Origin: Chloranthus sessilifolius
Taxonomy: Eukaryota > Streptophyta > Magnoliopsida > Chloranthales > Chloranthaceae
Reading direction: 5' to 3'
Length of the DNA: 64,000 nt
Assembly: GCA_021018995.1 (NCBI GenBank)
Contig: CM037587.1
Span: 66,917,604-66,981,603, forward strand
Shown here: piece after piece, positions 45,095 through 57,255 of the stretch
How the letters are laid out: each line of letters starts with the position of its first letter
How positions within the stretch are numbered: position 1 is the first letter of the stretch
The notes under the pieces: generated by a model
The model's database searches: none
The model's input: only the letters and a program-made list of their open reading frames with translations
Told to the model about the DNA's origin: nothing
Made by a program: the position numbers and the translations under genes

Positions 45095-46883
45095 TGAGAT
45101 GCAAGTCGAGATAAGTTCTAGATGATCCAAAGTTGCAAGAATTTGACGTTATTTTCTAAACTCTTAGGCTATTTAATGCTCAACTTATCTCCGAACCTGT
45201 AAATCACTAAAACTATATAAAACATATTAAATATCTTTCATCGGGTGGCTAAATATAGGTATTTAGGGGTGAAATATCATCATATTTCACTACTCATCAC
45301 CAGCTCTAACTCAACTAATCTTTCCATTTACCTTACCCACCCCAACCATTAAAAGTAAATACACAAAAAGATACCAACATAAACCAACTACAACCACTAC
45401 AGCACACACCACCATATCCACTACCATACCTGAGCCTACCCCTAGTTCTGTACCCATTACCTTTCCTCAAACCACCTCTATACCAGAAGCACCAACCACT
45501 GACCTACCTCCCTTATCACCAGCTCCACCATCACCTTTCACATATGATGAAAGTGAGCCTCTGGCCACTAACCTACCTCCCTTATCACTAGCTTCACCAT
45601 CACCTTTCACATATGATGAAAGTGACACCCCATAAACCCACAAACCACCGACCTTGTCCACCCCATTGACCCATTTGAAACCATTAACCCAGTTGACCTC
45701 ACTACATCCCCTACCCATTCCATTCCTTTTTCCCCTACTCATGACCATGACCTCCTCACCACTGAGGGGTACTAAGTCATGATAGACTCCATTGTGGGGG
45801 ACATCAGGCATGAGTACACACCTCTTCCAGATTCCCCACAACCAACAAACTTTAACCATGCTCCAACTTCTCCCTTTCAGCCAATCCTAACCACCCCTCC
45901 CACAACCCCTATCATACTAGACCATATACCCCAAATACTTACCCTCCTTGCCTCCCTACAAACCCAACTCATGGCCAATACCCAAAACCAGGCTACCATG
46001 TAAACCTGCCTCTAATCAATCCAAACGAATCTTCAAACCTCCACCCCACCAACCCAACCACCTACCCCTCTACCCCACTGCCCCTACCTATACCTACCCC
46101 ACTCCCTTCACCCTAACCTTTTCAACTAGTGGCAACAGTAGCTGCTGCCACACAGCCAGACTATGATCTTATGGAGTTGATCCTTATTCCACCCACCCTG
46201 GCCTCTACCTCCACACAGACTGATCTTGAGGTAGAGGAGCTGCTACCCTTTGCTTTCACCTCTACCTCCACTCAAACAGACCCCGAACCAAAAGTCCTGC
46301 TTCCTATCTTACCTTCTACTACCTATTCTTCCACCCAAACTGATCTTGTGGAAGCAGAGCTGGCATCCACCCTTCCACCTCCATCATCTATCCCATCATC
46401 CTCATCCACTCCCTACCCTAATTTGATGACCCTACTAAAAGGGCCATTATTCTTGCTTCCTCCAATCCCATGCCACAATTTTCCACCCTCACCCGAGCTA
46501 TCGCTGCAAACCCTTATATCATGCGAGATGTAAAGAGAGGGGTAGTTGAGCTCAGTACCAAGGTAAAGCAGCCATTGCTAGCTGAGATTTCCAAGCTGCA
46601 GACAGATCATACCAGGAAAAAGAAGAGGCTAGAGCTGATGTTGATAAAATCCTTAAATTTATGCCAAGTGTACCAGCAAAAGGCAGAGCATTTGGAAAAA
46701 CTTACAGACACCCTCCAATCAACCATCTCAGTAATGAAGCCACCCTCATCAGCAGGAGTGTCCATCAAGGATCCCTCTTAACAGAAGAGCAGTACCATGC
46801 CCAAGAAGCCAACTGCAAAAAGAACCAAGGCTGGTGCTGCCAGTACTGACACAGTGAAGAAAGAGAAGAATAAATATGCCTAG

Positions 46884-47784
46884 ACCCCCAACTTTGTATT
46901 GAGCTCATACTCAGAGTCAGATTAGGATGCACTTAGTTAGTTTGTACTTAGGTTTTATTTTCTTAATTGTCTCTTTGTAGTACATTTGTTTAGTGTATGT
47001 TTCTTACACCTGTACAAATTTTAATGTGTTGTCTTGTATATGTTTCTTTTGAATGAAAATATCTTTTTCTTGTGTTCCTCAATTGCATTCCTCTACTGTC
47101 AAACCTTGTTCAACTCTTGTGCAAGTGATTTTCATGCTTTGCGATGCTATTTTTATGATTGTACCCTTCTGCCCTTGATGTCTTATTCTCTGAAACAGTG
47201 AGGACATTGTTCCTCATAGGTTTGGGGGTATGGCAGGGTAGCCAATGGGATAGTTAACCTAAGCGTAGTAGTTTTAATTAAGGAATAAATATAGTTAAGC
47301 CCACCTGAGCAATGTTGAAAATGAGGAAATTTAAAAATTGTGTAGACTTTTTAACATTAAAATCCGTTAAAATTCAATACTTCCATGAGGTGAGCATCAA
47401 ATTTTTTTTTTTTTTTATAAACACTACTTAATGAACCAGTAAGGAGGGAAAAATGTGAAAACATACCCCTTGAGTTTAATTGAAGACCATACCTAGTGAG
47501 ATTTGGGCCATACAAATAATTATTCTTTTGACGAGTGTCTTTGACAACTTTTTATGCTCTAAGGACTGATAGATTCAACCTCTTTGCACTAGAAGTTAGG
47601 TACCCCAAGTTGAAACTTTTGACAATATTCATAACACTAAGGAGATGATCAAGGCCTTCATTTGGTCAGTTTGAGCCTAAAGTACCAACCCATTGAAACT
47701 GCCCTTTTGCATACACTCTTTGAGCCTTCAATTCTAACTTTTCTTCAATAAACACCAGAGTACTTGAATCTAAACTTGTAGACC
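46884..47784 (+). other. A1 3' untranslated region (left part)
   Basis: No coding signal. GTGAGGACATTG ... GGTTTGGGGGTATGG (about 47200-47233) resembles the G-rich tract Athila elements carry near their 3' end; a second such tract abuts the 3' LTR at 52609. E2 interrupts at 47784. Confidence 0.5.
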
Positions 47785-47980
47785 TGATTGCGCAAAATAG
47801 GGGACATACAGAAAAATTTACCTATTTTGTTTACTATGTTAAAAACAATAAAAAATCTTTCCCCCAAACTTAGGAGAAAAATACTTTCGATTTTATGAAA
47901 TAAAAAAAACAAAATTGTTAGTAATGTTAGTAACATACATTGTTAGTAAAAAAAAATTACAGAGTTAGTAAAAAATAAAT

Positions 47981-48028
<48 letters not shown>

Positions 48029-49309
48029 GGAATATTTATAATGAACAGAAGGGAAAATAAAAACTAAAATCTAATATAAGAACTAATTACATAAAAAAGT
48101 ATGAACCTAGAAAAAATCTAGACACACACTAAACTATGACACTGACAACAACGCCCGAGAGAAGTATTCTTTGATAAAGATCGGTCCTCGGCTTCTAATT
48201 GCCTTAAATCAAAGTCTCGCATCCCTTCCAACAAGAGGAGCTCCAGCCTTTAGAGGGTTGCTACTCCAAGAGCTGTCAAATCACTCCCCACCTGCCCTTC
48301 CAAATCCCTCCATGATTTATCGATTGCACCGTTAATGTAGCTAAGGAAGAAGATGAGCAATGGAGAGGGGTGGTGAGGAGATCAAGGATGGGATGAGAAA
48401 TGACACTGGAAATTACAATCCATCCTTATTATATAGGAAGTCGCATTCTGTGTGGGTTGTGATGGTGTATAGTTTAGGAAGTGGGGGAAGATGGGTTCCT
48501 GGTATATATATTTGGATTTGGGTTAGGTTTAGGGTCAATGGTAGTATCGGTGGATGATTCAGCATTAAAGACATATCGCTAGCGCTTCAGATCTTCTACT
48601 TTCTGTTGTGCAGCCAGGAGCTCAGCTCTATATTTTTCTAAAATTTTGTCGAGTCTATTGCTAAAGTCGTTTTGGTTATGTTCTTTCATCATGGGGTGTA
48701 GGGTTACAGACGGAGGAAGAAGAAAGGTTATAAATTGGTTTTGGTTAATGGATTTGTATGGATTTATAGGTAAAGGCTCGGCTTTGAACCGTCACTTCGA
48801 GTAAGTGTCTCTGTGTAGGTTCCAAGGCTAGGGTGGTTGGGAAGTGGTAGTCTTGAATGTATTTCTTGTCCGTTTCCTATACAATTTTAAATAGGTCTTA
48901 CTTTCAATGCACCCGAAAAGACTGATCACTAGGTTCTCTTGTTCCGCAGAATTGTCATTTGCAATTCTGGATAACATTCACGAGAATCTAAACTGAAAAA
49001 TTATACTTGCTACGATTTGACTCTATATTCACGAGAATCGCAAATCCATGCATTTCAATGATAAAAAAAGGAAGAAAAGAAAGAAAGAGCCCTTTACGAC
49101 TAGTAATCTGTTATAAATCGTAAGGAGTCATTTCAAAAGTGTTTATATTTACATATGTTACATGTTTGCTACGGGTGAGTCGGTAGCTTGACAAATTCAG
49201 GAGAAATTCAATGGCGATAAAGGGGAGTTGATATCCCTCCCATAAAAGTATTTCCTCCTGAGGTGCCAACTGGCCATGAGAAAAAATAGTTACTCTCTCT
49301 CGTTAACCA
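47785..49309 (-). other. E2 3' part, no recognisable content
   Basis: AT-rich with a TA microsatellite (47981-48018). Short open frames occur on both strands without known domains. One minus-strand piece near 48590-48690 is charged and could be a coding relic, but I cannot assign it. Confidence 0.35.
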
Positions 49310-50290
49310 GAATGGTTAATTGCTCAACCTGAGTTTCTAACCGTGTAATGGATTCCAAGAGATTATTGAGTAGCTGCATTTGAATTTGGCCATGTTGTAG
49401 CCAGCTTTCGGCCAATTGCAACAAGGGTTCCTCAATGTCAGTGTGGTCTTGGGTCTGTATGGGGCAAAGTATAAGAGAATGCTGAGAAATTTCCCGATTT
49501 AAGCCGCAGTTAGATCCAACGGCTTCTCCTTGTTGAGATGTTGGGTGCGATTTTACACCCACCAAAGATAGAATCTTTGTCTTCCATAGTTTTAACTTTG
49601 GAAGGCAATTCATCATTGACTATAATTTGTATAAACCTCTCTCCCTAAGAGGTATACTCCATGAACTCTTAGGTTCAATCTCACTCGGTGCTTGTCATTG
49701 CACCGGTTCCTTGCTAAAGTTCTCAAAAAATTCCCAAGCAGCCTTAGCAGACATGGTGTGGAACATCCTCCACCAGACAACATTAACTATGTGACGGTTT
49801 TGGTCTTTTAGACCTTCATAAAAAGTGAGGACTATTTGCCTATGGGATATCTCATGGGGAGGACACCCATTTAAAAGATCGTTAAGGCGCGTCCACCCCT
49901 CTTGAAGAGACTTATCTGGAGATTGTTTGAAATTTCTAATCAGATATTGAATTTGATTCATTCTATGCATCGGAAAGTATTTCATGAGAAATCCTCGTTC
50001 CAAGTCCTCCCAATTGGTGAACAAATCATGAGGCAAGCAGCGTATCCACTGCTTTGCTTCATCTCTAAGAGAATATGAAAACAGCCTTAGACGCAGAGAT
50101 GCATCTAGCAAATTCGAGATTTGGATAAGATTGCACACTTTTATGAACTATCTTAAATGTATATAAGGGTTTCATCCCTTAGCCCATGGAAAATTGGAAG
50201 TGTTTGAAATATTTTGGGCGTAATTTTAAAAGTCTCATTACCAGTCATAGGGGTTATTTGTATACATGGGGGAGGTGTAAGAGGTGTTAA
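49310..50290 (-). pseudogene. gag: E2 gag (Athila-like), partial
   Basis: The minus strand reads LRLFSYSLRDEAKQWIRCLP (about 50030-50090), then WEDLERGFLMKYFPMHRMNQ, FYEGLKDQNRHIVNVV and AAWEFFENFSKEPVQ (to about 49697). This is the same capsid order as in A1 and E1. The usual CGG before TFH-like text is mutated to WWR. After a stop, the frame resumes with a coiled-coil-like tail (LLNNLLESITRLETQVEQLT, about 49310-49390). Upstream, FHGLRDE (about 50195) marks the capsid start but is frameshifted. The nucleocapsid knuckle was not found. Confidence 0.85.
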
Positions 50291-50574
50291 AGTATAATGT
50301 TCCCCTATTATTTTAAAACTGAAATTTTCTATTTTTCTTTTAAATTTTTATAATTTTTTATTTTAGAAAGCTGGGAGAGAGACAAATTTGAGTTTCTAAT
50401 TTCTGGGGCTTGTAGAAGTGTTGAAAGTCTGGTCTGTTGCTATGAATAAACCTCCAAAAGATTTAAGAAGTGATAAAATAAAATAAAAATATAAAGAAAT
50501 ATAAAAAAAAAGAAAGATAAATATTGATTTCTAAAAGAATAAAAATCTAAAAGAATTAGATAAATCTACTTCAT

Positions 50575-50592
50575 TGGCAGCGGCACCAAAAA
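50575..50592 (-). other. E2 primer binding site
   Basis: On the minus strand it reads TTTGGTGCCGCTGCCAATGA, directly after the LTR edge at 50595. It belongs to the same TGGCGCCGTTGCC class as E1. Confidence 0.8.
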
Positions 50593-50594
50593 CT

Positions 50595-52069
50595 TGACTT
50601 GTTTGTTATTGTGTATTATAATTATATTAAATTTAAGTCTTAACTTATTGCAAGCGCATAGTGAAAGTCTTAACTTATAGCATAGCATAGGATTGTTCCC
50701 ACGAGGAAGTTCATTATCTTATTAATTCCTATTTCTATCTTCTATCTAAATCCTTATCTTAAAAACTTCTATTTATCTTTTAGATTTCCTATTCTACTGA
50801 AGAAATATGAATAAAAGAATGATTTTCTAAACTAAAGTGCATAAAAATAAATCCTAATTCGCCTTCGGATTAAGGTCGTCAATCTCAATCTTCAGCTTTC
50901 AGATATTTATGAAAATAAATAGTTCCGTTACACCATATTTTCTAGTCTCCTAGCATTGGTCGTCAATTAAGTCTAAAATCCTATTAACACAGATTTAATC
51001 TAATCAACAATTAATCAAAAATTTGGGCGTCAATCAAACTCTAGCAAACTGAAGATGGAAAAGTAAAAATCGTTACACTAATATACAAATTCTAACCTGA
51101 GTCATCAATTCAAATTAAAACTTGGAGATGTTTATAAAGTAAAGAAAATCTAATCTAGAAAGTAAAGTAAAATATATCCTTCACCCCTCTGCCGCAGTCG
51201 TCAATTGCTCCTAAGAAATTACATATATCTACAGTAATCTTCATCACTCAATTGTAGTCATCAATTGCTCTTGAGAAACCTCTGATATCTAATCTACTCT
51301 AACTAGTATATACTACTAATCGAAAGAAAATCCAATATCATGCGTCAATTGATGCTGAAATTCTTTGATACTTATTCCTATGTCGAGTCCTCTTATTTAT
51401 AGATCATAAGGGGTCGGTTTACAGAGATCTAGTTCTAATAAAAGAAACTACTAAAAACAAAAGTATCCTAATATAACTCTAATTATAAATTTCATCTTTC
51501 CTTGCTTCCTTTAGTTGATGCGCTTCTAGAGTGTTCTTTATCGAGCAACACAGAGTCCTTCGGATTAGATCTTTATCAATCTTCTCAGATTCGTGGTTCA
51601 TCAGACTTCTAATTGCAAGAGTCTTCTAATTTTGGATATGGCAGTGATAGTTCTCACGTGATCAACAATAACAACAATAGTAGGAAAGCTTCTATGCTTA
51701 GGAAATCATAAATAGCGATTCCTTTTTTCATTGCTTCTTCTTTGGAAAATCGTTAATCACGACTTTCTAATTTTAGTAAGCTTCCTCATAGTTGATGATT
51801 CTCTAGATTACGCTTCATTGCTTTTCTCTTTTTGTCTCTTTTGAAGAATCGTAAATTACGATTTTCTGACTTTCAGTAGCGGCAAATCAACTTTTTCGCT
51901 CAATCGTTTTTCTTATTGCCTTTAAAATATTTTTTGACAAAGATTAACATTTAGGCTCCGATTTACTACTTATCTTTAATATCTGCACATCAATGTCTCA
52001 TTTGTAGCAAACTAAGTCCTAGCACCACTAAGTTAAGGGTGATAAAATGGTAAATTATGTGACTGATAA
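50595..52069 (-). mobile_element. E2 5' LTR (~1475 bp)
   Basis: On the plus strand it runs from TGACTTGTTTG to GTGACTGATA. It is collinear with solo LTR S3 (61015-62379), sharing CTTATTGCAAGCGCA-like text near the start and GATAAAATGGTAAATTATGT at the end. The right terminus has lost its CA. Confidence 0.85.
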
Positions 52070-52080
52070 GCTTGTAGACC

Positions 52081-52608
52081 CATTTGGGGTCTGTAACTGC
52101 TCTTGAGCTTGTGTGAAATGGTACACCCTTAAATTCATTTGTGAGAGACAGCCCTGGTAAGCATTGGGACTGAGATTGGACTTATTGTGGGTATTGTTTG
52201 AACTTGAATTTTGATTTATTGGTAAGCTTAGTACTATTTTGCACATATTGCTTCCTTGGTATCAACTGATTGGATGTGATGAGCATGCATGCATGATTTA
52301 GGTGTTAAATGGTTTGCATATGCCAATTTGAAACTCCTCTAATTTGAAAGAGCAAAGGTGGACTAAATTGTATTTGTTACAAACTGATTAACCACTGTGT
52401 TGCACTTGGATTAACTTCCCTTATTAAGAAGTTTGTCAGTAACTTCACTGAAAACCCTCGGGAAACTTCACTCCTCCACTAGGGATCACTTAGGGGTTTA
52501 AAAGGCTTGATGCATAAGTTAAATTCATTCGTGCTCTCTACGAAAGTGGCATTAAAATTTTTAGAGTAGTTGTTTAATTTTCCCTTTGCTCGAGGACTAG
52601 CAAAGATT
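52081..52608 (+). other. A1 3' untranslated region (right part)
   Basis: Non-coding. It continues 47784 after E2 and ends in CTCGAGGACTAGCAAAG before the purine tract. Confidence 0.5.
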
Positions 52609-52622
52609 AGGTTTGGGGGGTG
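52609..52622 (+). other. A1 polypurine tract
   Basis: AGGTTTGGGGGGTG directly before the 3' LTR start is the standard plus-strand primer position. Confidence 0.75.
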
Positions 52623-54611
52623 TGTTAAGCACTAAAAAATATCATTTTTCACCTCTTAACCTAGCATTTACTATACCTTGGAGCCATCTAATAATTATAT
52701 TTTGGGCATGTTTTCGTAGTTAGGAAATAAATGTAACTTAGTGCAACAAACTCCATTTTGACGCCAAGAAGAGAGAGATTTAAGGCCTCGGGCTACAACT
52801 AATAGAAGAACGGAGGATACACCATAGTGGTACACATCATAGTGACCATTTTGGTTGCTGAAGCGGGACCTTGGAAGCCCAACAGTTGAAAGGAAGATGG
52901 ACAAAAACAAAGGAGACTGTTGCAGCAGGATGTGCACAATATCAGAGAAGTAAAGAGGGGCCTTCGTGCAGTTCAAATTGCCTGAAAAGTCACCTCGCAA
53001 GGATCTTGCGAAGCTCTAGCCTGCAACACATAAATAGCTCACATAGACCTCACGTAGCTCAGTGAAGAAAAGGCCTCAAAAATTTATCTCGCGAAGTTCT
53101 CGCGAGTATCATAGCCACAGACAATTATCTTGCGTAACCCTCACGAGGTTCATGAACGTTAGACTGTAGCTACTCACGCAGACCTCTCGCACTTCAAATA
53201 CCAAGCTAGCCATGCGGGATGCGTATTTTAGCCTGGCTATCATCCACGCGAAGTCCAAATGTCAGCCTAGCAAGATTTGCGCAACCTAAACTACCTGGAG
53301 CTCCATCCTCGCGAGGATTCTTCTGCATCAATTTCATCCATGCGACAGCTGCAACAGAGCCACGCAAGATGCATAATGAAGCACATCCATCCTCGTGAGA
53401 CACGAGCTCCTACCTTCTCAGTCCATACACCGGAACACTTTTGGGATTTCCCCCACTTCTAGTCACACCCCGAGGCTCTAATCTATTTCCCCACATCCCG
53501 AGGCATCCAAGGGCTATAAAGGAGCCACGACAGTAGCAACAACTAGGGTTTTTTTTCTCCCCTACTCTCCTATTGGCCAGGGCAAGATATTTTTTGGACA
53601 ATGTGTATATAAGCTATAGTTTTTATGTAGAAATGGATCTGATCCTTAACCTAATTTCAGCTGTGAGCTTGGAGGGCCAGTGCTTAGGCCATTGAGGGTT
53701 AGGGTTAGGTCATCTTTTTGGTTTTTATTCTCTCCTTAGCCCAGCACTTGCTGGCTAAGATCTTTGTAATGGCTAGGACTGTAAATCTGCTATAATAAGA
53801 CTGTGTGAAACTTGTAAAGCACAGAAATCAGTAATGCTTTGAAGGCATCTTGGAAAGTATTTTATGTGTAATGCAAGCTACTTTATTGATTCATTAGATT
53901 TATACTGCTTTTGGGTTTTCCATTAAAGTTTTATAGTTTCTATGCACCCATTGATGCATGTGCCTATGGCCTTGCATATATGGTAACTGCAGTGGGTTTA
54001 ATGTTTTGATTTCAGTCCCTAGACTGGAGTATATATTTTGGGGATGATCTGTGACCATTTAGTGGACAGATCATAGCCTTAAGACTAGTCCATATCCCTG
54101 GATTGGATTGGATTCTTTTCCCTTACATGTGTGCTTGTGGCCAAATGCAAGGATAGATGCAGATCCATCCTTTTCTATGTTTAACCAGACTCTGTTTTAG
54201 CCTAAAATAATAGTCCCTGTTTATTACTTCCCACCATTTTCCTATTATTTTTACAACTCCATTTTACCCTTCTCTAAAAACCCTTTCTCGTAGCATAGAA
54301 CTATAGTTTTATTTTATTTTTTAGTTTTAGTTGCGACAATAAACTCCCTTTCTTTAGGATTGCTAGATCTGTACTCAGATATGGAGATCTACTAAAATAA
54401 CCCTTTGGGTTCTAGATCAAACTTCCCTGTGGGACAAACCTTTTCTTATCAAAACTTGCTACAATAGACCCTGGATCTTGCAGGTCTATGTGTATACTTT
54501 AGATTGCTGTTGTCAATCCCCTTCATCTCACTCTGTTTTGTTTAGATTTATTTTCACCACCACTGTGTTTTCTAATAAAATAAGCAGCAAGCATCTAAAA
54601 TATTCTCAATT
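52623..54611 (+). mobile_element. A1 3' LTR
   Basis: It starts TGTTAAGCACT and ends ATTCTCAATT (the 5' copy ends ATTCTCAACA), followed by the target copy GGCAA at 54612. It is 1989 bp, the same length as the 5' LTR despite many differences. Confidence 0.9.
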
Positions 54612-54685
54612 GGCAAAAGGGGACTTAAAGCCTCTGAATAGTCCATTGACTGTTTCAAATCAATAAAGCGAATGAGCCAATTCAC

Positions 54686-54875
54686 TCGAGCGAATTTCAA
54701 AAATCGCTCGAGCGAATCCTTCAGAAAATCCCCTCCAGACTGCTAAAAATAAACTCACTCGAGCAATTTTCCAGGCCAAATATTTATGGTGAAAATTACT
54801 CGAGTGAATTTTCAAGCAGCACAATGTAAATTGATTTTTGCTCGAGCGAATTTGGTTTTTGCTCGAGTGATTTTT
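54686..54875. repeat. CTCGAGCG palindrome cluster before T1 ORF3
   Basis: ACTCGAGCGAAT, TCGCTCGAGCGAAT, GCTCGAGCGAAT and similar text recur about seven times just upstream of a TATATAAGC box. Confidence 0.8.
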
Positions 54876-54879
54876 ATAG

Positions 54880-54886
54880 TATATAA
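54880..54886 (+). promoter_or_regulatory. TATA-like box before T1 ORF3
   Basis: TATATAAGC, the same nine bases as the A1 LTR box, lies about 215 bp before the ORF3 ATG and right after the palindrome cluster. Confidence 0.45.
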
Positions 54887-55099
54887 GCACTGCACAACCT
54901 TTTCTTCTCATTCTGTATGATTTTGAATCCGAAAAAGGGATCTTTCGATTCTTCTTATTATCACGAGAAACTCATCAGTATTCTTCATCGATCAACCGTG
55001 AGGACTCTGCCTTTTCTCACGCATTCCCGCGTCCTTTGTTCTCACGACGAAAAGGTAAACCCTACCTTGCCCATTTTAGATTTCCAAGCTTTTTTTTTA

Positions 55100-56338
55100 A
55101 TGGCATCAAAAAAGAAGATCGCCATAAAGATACTGACCTCGAAGCCCCCCGCTTCGAAAGCCGCTTCATCAAAATGACCTAAGGTCGATCCCCCACCATC
55201 ACCAAATGATCAACCCAGGGCATGGTGGAATTCGAAAGGGTTTGAGACTGAGTGGTCATTCGATAACGACCTTTTCAAAGACCAAGACATGACTCTTTGG
55301 TCATACAAGTACATCACAACGGCCAGGTTGAAATCCTTGCTCAACCCGTTTCACGAGTACTACTACTCGAGGCTGGTTAGACTCTTCTACCAAAATTTTT
55401 ACCTGGCAAAAAACACTGGCAACCTTTGTACTAAGATCGATGGTAGAGTGTTTGAATTTGACATCAAACACATAGCCAATGCGATGGAATGCCCCCTTGT
55501 TCTTCGTTAAGGATAAAGTTCTATTGGAACTGCGCTTTGAGACAATGCCTTCCCACCAAATTATGGCAAGTATGACCGGTGGAGAGCACGGGTCTGATCG
55601 ATCGGTAAGAAGATCACAGTTGCCACCGGATATGTGGATGTTGGATGTCATCTTGAGGTGTAATTTGTACCCTCTAAGACATGAGCAGGAAAGAGTAGGA
55701 GTCTTTCAATAGGCTCTGTACGCTGCTTTTGAGGACCGATGGTTCAGTGCACCAGAAATGGTGTTCGAAGGAATAAAATATGCACGTGCGCAAATGTTAG
55801 AGGTAAAGAAGAAACCGTTGCACTTGTTGTCGTACGCTTGCCTCATAACTTGAATGATAGAAGAATATGAGGATGATGAGGACGATTATGAGATATCACC
55901 AAATGAACTACAGTGGACCGATAACATTAAGCGATACAGGTTGGAGGATTGGAACCTAAGCTACTAGAAGCTGAAGAAAAGTGTCCTAGATCGACACTAT
56001 CACCATGTAGCAGAACACGGTCAGGATGAATCGGCTCCGCAGGAACAAGCACCTCCACAGCAGGGACCCTCACCTTAGCAAGTTTCAGCTCAGCCGCCAC
56101 ATGCCTCACGCGACGATATTCTCACCTTGGCAAAATTCAATCGACAGTGAACGCTATGAACTGGCAATTGGATTTCCACGAAGCCATGCTGGTGGACCTA
56201 ATGAGGCATGCATACCCGACCACTGCCACTCCATGCATCGCGATAGCACGGAAGTATATATTAGGTGCATCTAGTTCTAGAGCCGGGGGTGATGATGATC
56301 AAGGAGCGAAGCGGACAGATGAACAAGCGGATCGATGA
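55100..56338 (+). pseudogene. ORF3 in T1 interior (Athila-type post-integrase ORF)
   Basis: The ATG at 55100 begins MASKKKIAIKILTSK, a basic N-terminus. A stop follows after 25 codons, then FETEWSFDNDLFKDQD, RLVRLFYQNFYLAKN (about 55372) and the segment to MECPLVL (about 55505). One frame over, MLDVILRCNLYPLRHEQERV (about 55639) and ALYAAFEDRWFSAPEM (about 55712) follow, and then an acidic and Q/P-rich tail. This is the same domain family as A1 ORF3 (42317). It lies between Tekay-like integrase and a Tekay-like LTR, which is not its usual setting, so it may come from an older inserted Athila fragment. Not functional. Confidence 0.7.
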
Positions 56339-57218
56339 TGGATCCGATAAATGGATAAATGGCTTGGTTTTTGGTTATGCCGATTTGCTACTTTGATTAA
56401 CAGTTAAATTTTGTAAAACGAATGGTTTGATTTTGATGGTCATGATGAATGGTTTAACTTTGAGCGTAGTAATTGATGATTGATGGTTTAAATGGTATGC
56501 TGTTAATGACCAATACTTTTGGTCTGTGGTGATGCTATGATTTAATCAATAGTATGAAATTTTTATGGTTATGGTTTGTAACTAAATAGTTTGAATTCTT
56601 GATAGCAATGGTTAATTAACAAGTTGTTAGATGTCGTTCATGGTAACGATGGGATGCGATAATGATGTGGTTTAGTTTATGACTACCTTGTGCATTTAAA
56701 TGGATCAATCATGTTTATGGTGACACTGTATCGTGTTATGGTGAACATTGGATCATTTTGGTCAATTCGGCTAAATGATGATTATTGGCGTTGTGTATGG
56801 TCATTGGCAATTCTGCCATTATATTGGGATAGTGATTGCTATATCTGTTTTACTCTTGAATGGGTAGTATTCCATTATGTTTAATGAATGACAGGAGTTC
56901 TGACAAATTGTGAACGGGCTTGTAACGATGAACTATGGATATGTTCTACAAACTAGTTATAGACACATGTTGGTAATTAGTAATATAAGTGTATTGCCTG
57001 GTTGTGAATGGATCTATTCGACAACCATAGATAAGTTCTTAGTTATTAAATTCTTGAATGAGCACCGGTTGATGAGAGAATGAACGTCTTTTGGTGTAAA
57101 GCTCGGCTGATAGACTTTTGTTTTAACCCCTCTAGTACTACTACCACTAACAGTAGCCATGTTTTTGGTACCTTGTGCATATGAGGATACGTCCTCCGAC
57201 CCAAAAGTCACATAGTGA
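56339..57218 (+). other. T1 3' internal non-coding region
   Basis: AT-rich, with recurrent ATGGTTTAA / TTGATGGTTA phrases. No domain seen. Confidence 0.5.
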
Positions 57219-57255
57219 ATTTTCGAGGATGAAAATTCATTTAAGGGGGGGAGGA
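57219..57255 (+). promoter_or_regulatory. T1 3' hairpin and polypurine tract
   Basis: ATTTTCGAGGATGAAAAT (57219-57236) forms 7-bp arms with one G-U pair around AGGA. AAGGGGGGGAGGA follows, then TGTAACACCC, the LTR start. Confidence 0.75.

Larger units (their letters stand above)
43629..45299 (-). mobile_element. S2: solo LTR, Athila-related (1671 bp)
   Basis: The ends are TGTTGTGATTTT and ACTACTCATCA. The flanks CCAAC (43624-43628) and CCAGC (45300-45304) match at four of five bases, as an aged target duplication would. Orientation is inferred because, on the minus strand, it starts TGATGAGTAGTG...TTTCACCCC, as related LTRs do. It interrupts the Pro-rich part of ORF3. Inside are three ~107-bp repeats (44040-44290), a 14-bp palindrome and one shared LTR module. 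Confidence 0.8.
42317..46883 (+). pseudogene. A1 ORF3 (post-integrase, 'envelope-position' ORF), interrupted by S2
   Basis: The ATG at 42317 begins MADKSSFVENLDALL, followed by a basic stretch (APKKRARSVTKSPKKSKKQK, about 42485). A conserved globular part (ELVYPILVQLFYQNIRVKK, about 42726; IALALGIPAPYN, about 42852; LRKNIFCSWHQQERRAPIAD, about 43020) resembles the 'putative plant transposon protein' domain found after integrase in Athila relatives. A Pro/Thr-rich region (43320-43620, 45305-46460) with repeated TSTQTDLE text leads to a charged, coiled-coil-like C-terminus (KLQTDHTRKKKRLELMLIKS, about 46590) ending KKEKNKYA. Several frameshifts and stops, plus S2, break it. Family function is unknown. 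No convincing signal peptide or membrane span was seen, so 'envelope' describes position only. Confidence 0.75.
47785..52070 (-). mobile_element. E2: minus-strand Athila-like fragment
   Basis: Read on the minus strand: LTR (52069-50595), primer site, leader, gag, then about 1.5 kb without recognised content. Pol and a 3' LTR are missing. The block is flanked by a 10-bp direct repeat, CTTGTAGACC (47775-47784 and 52071-52080), longer than the 5 bp normal for such elements. The left edge is therefore inferred. Confidence 0.7.
17405..54611 (+). mobile_element. A1: Athila-like retrotransposon with nested insertions
   Basis: This is bounded by two 1989-bp LTRs (17405-19393 and 52623-54611) and a 5-bp target duplication, GGCAA (17400-17404 and 54612-54616). 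It contains primer site, gag, protease, reverse transcriptase/RNase H, integrase, a long ORF3 and a polypurine tract, all on the plus strand. Removing O1, S2 and E2 leaves about 15.3 kb, large but reasonable for this lineage. The LTRs agree at roughly nine bases in ten by eye, so the insertion is not young. Confidence 0.9.

Noticed and set aside
47981-48018. TA-rich run considered as a replication origin or matrix-attachment site
   Set aside because: It is a simple TA microsatellite. Nothing else supports a function.
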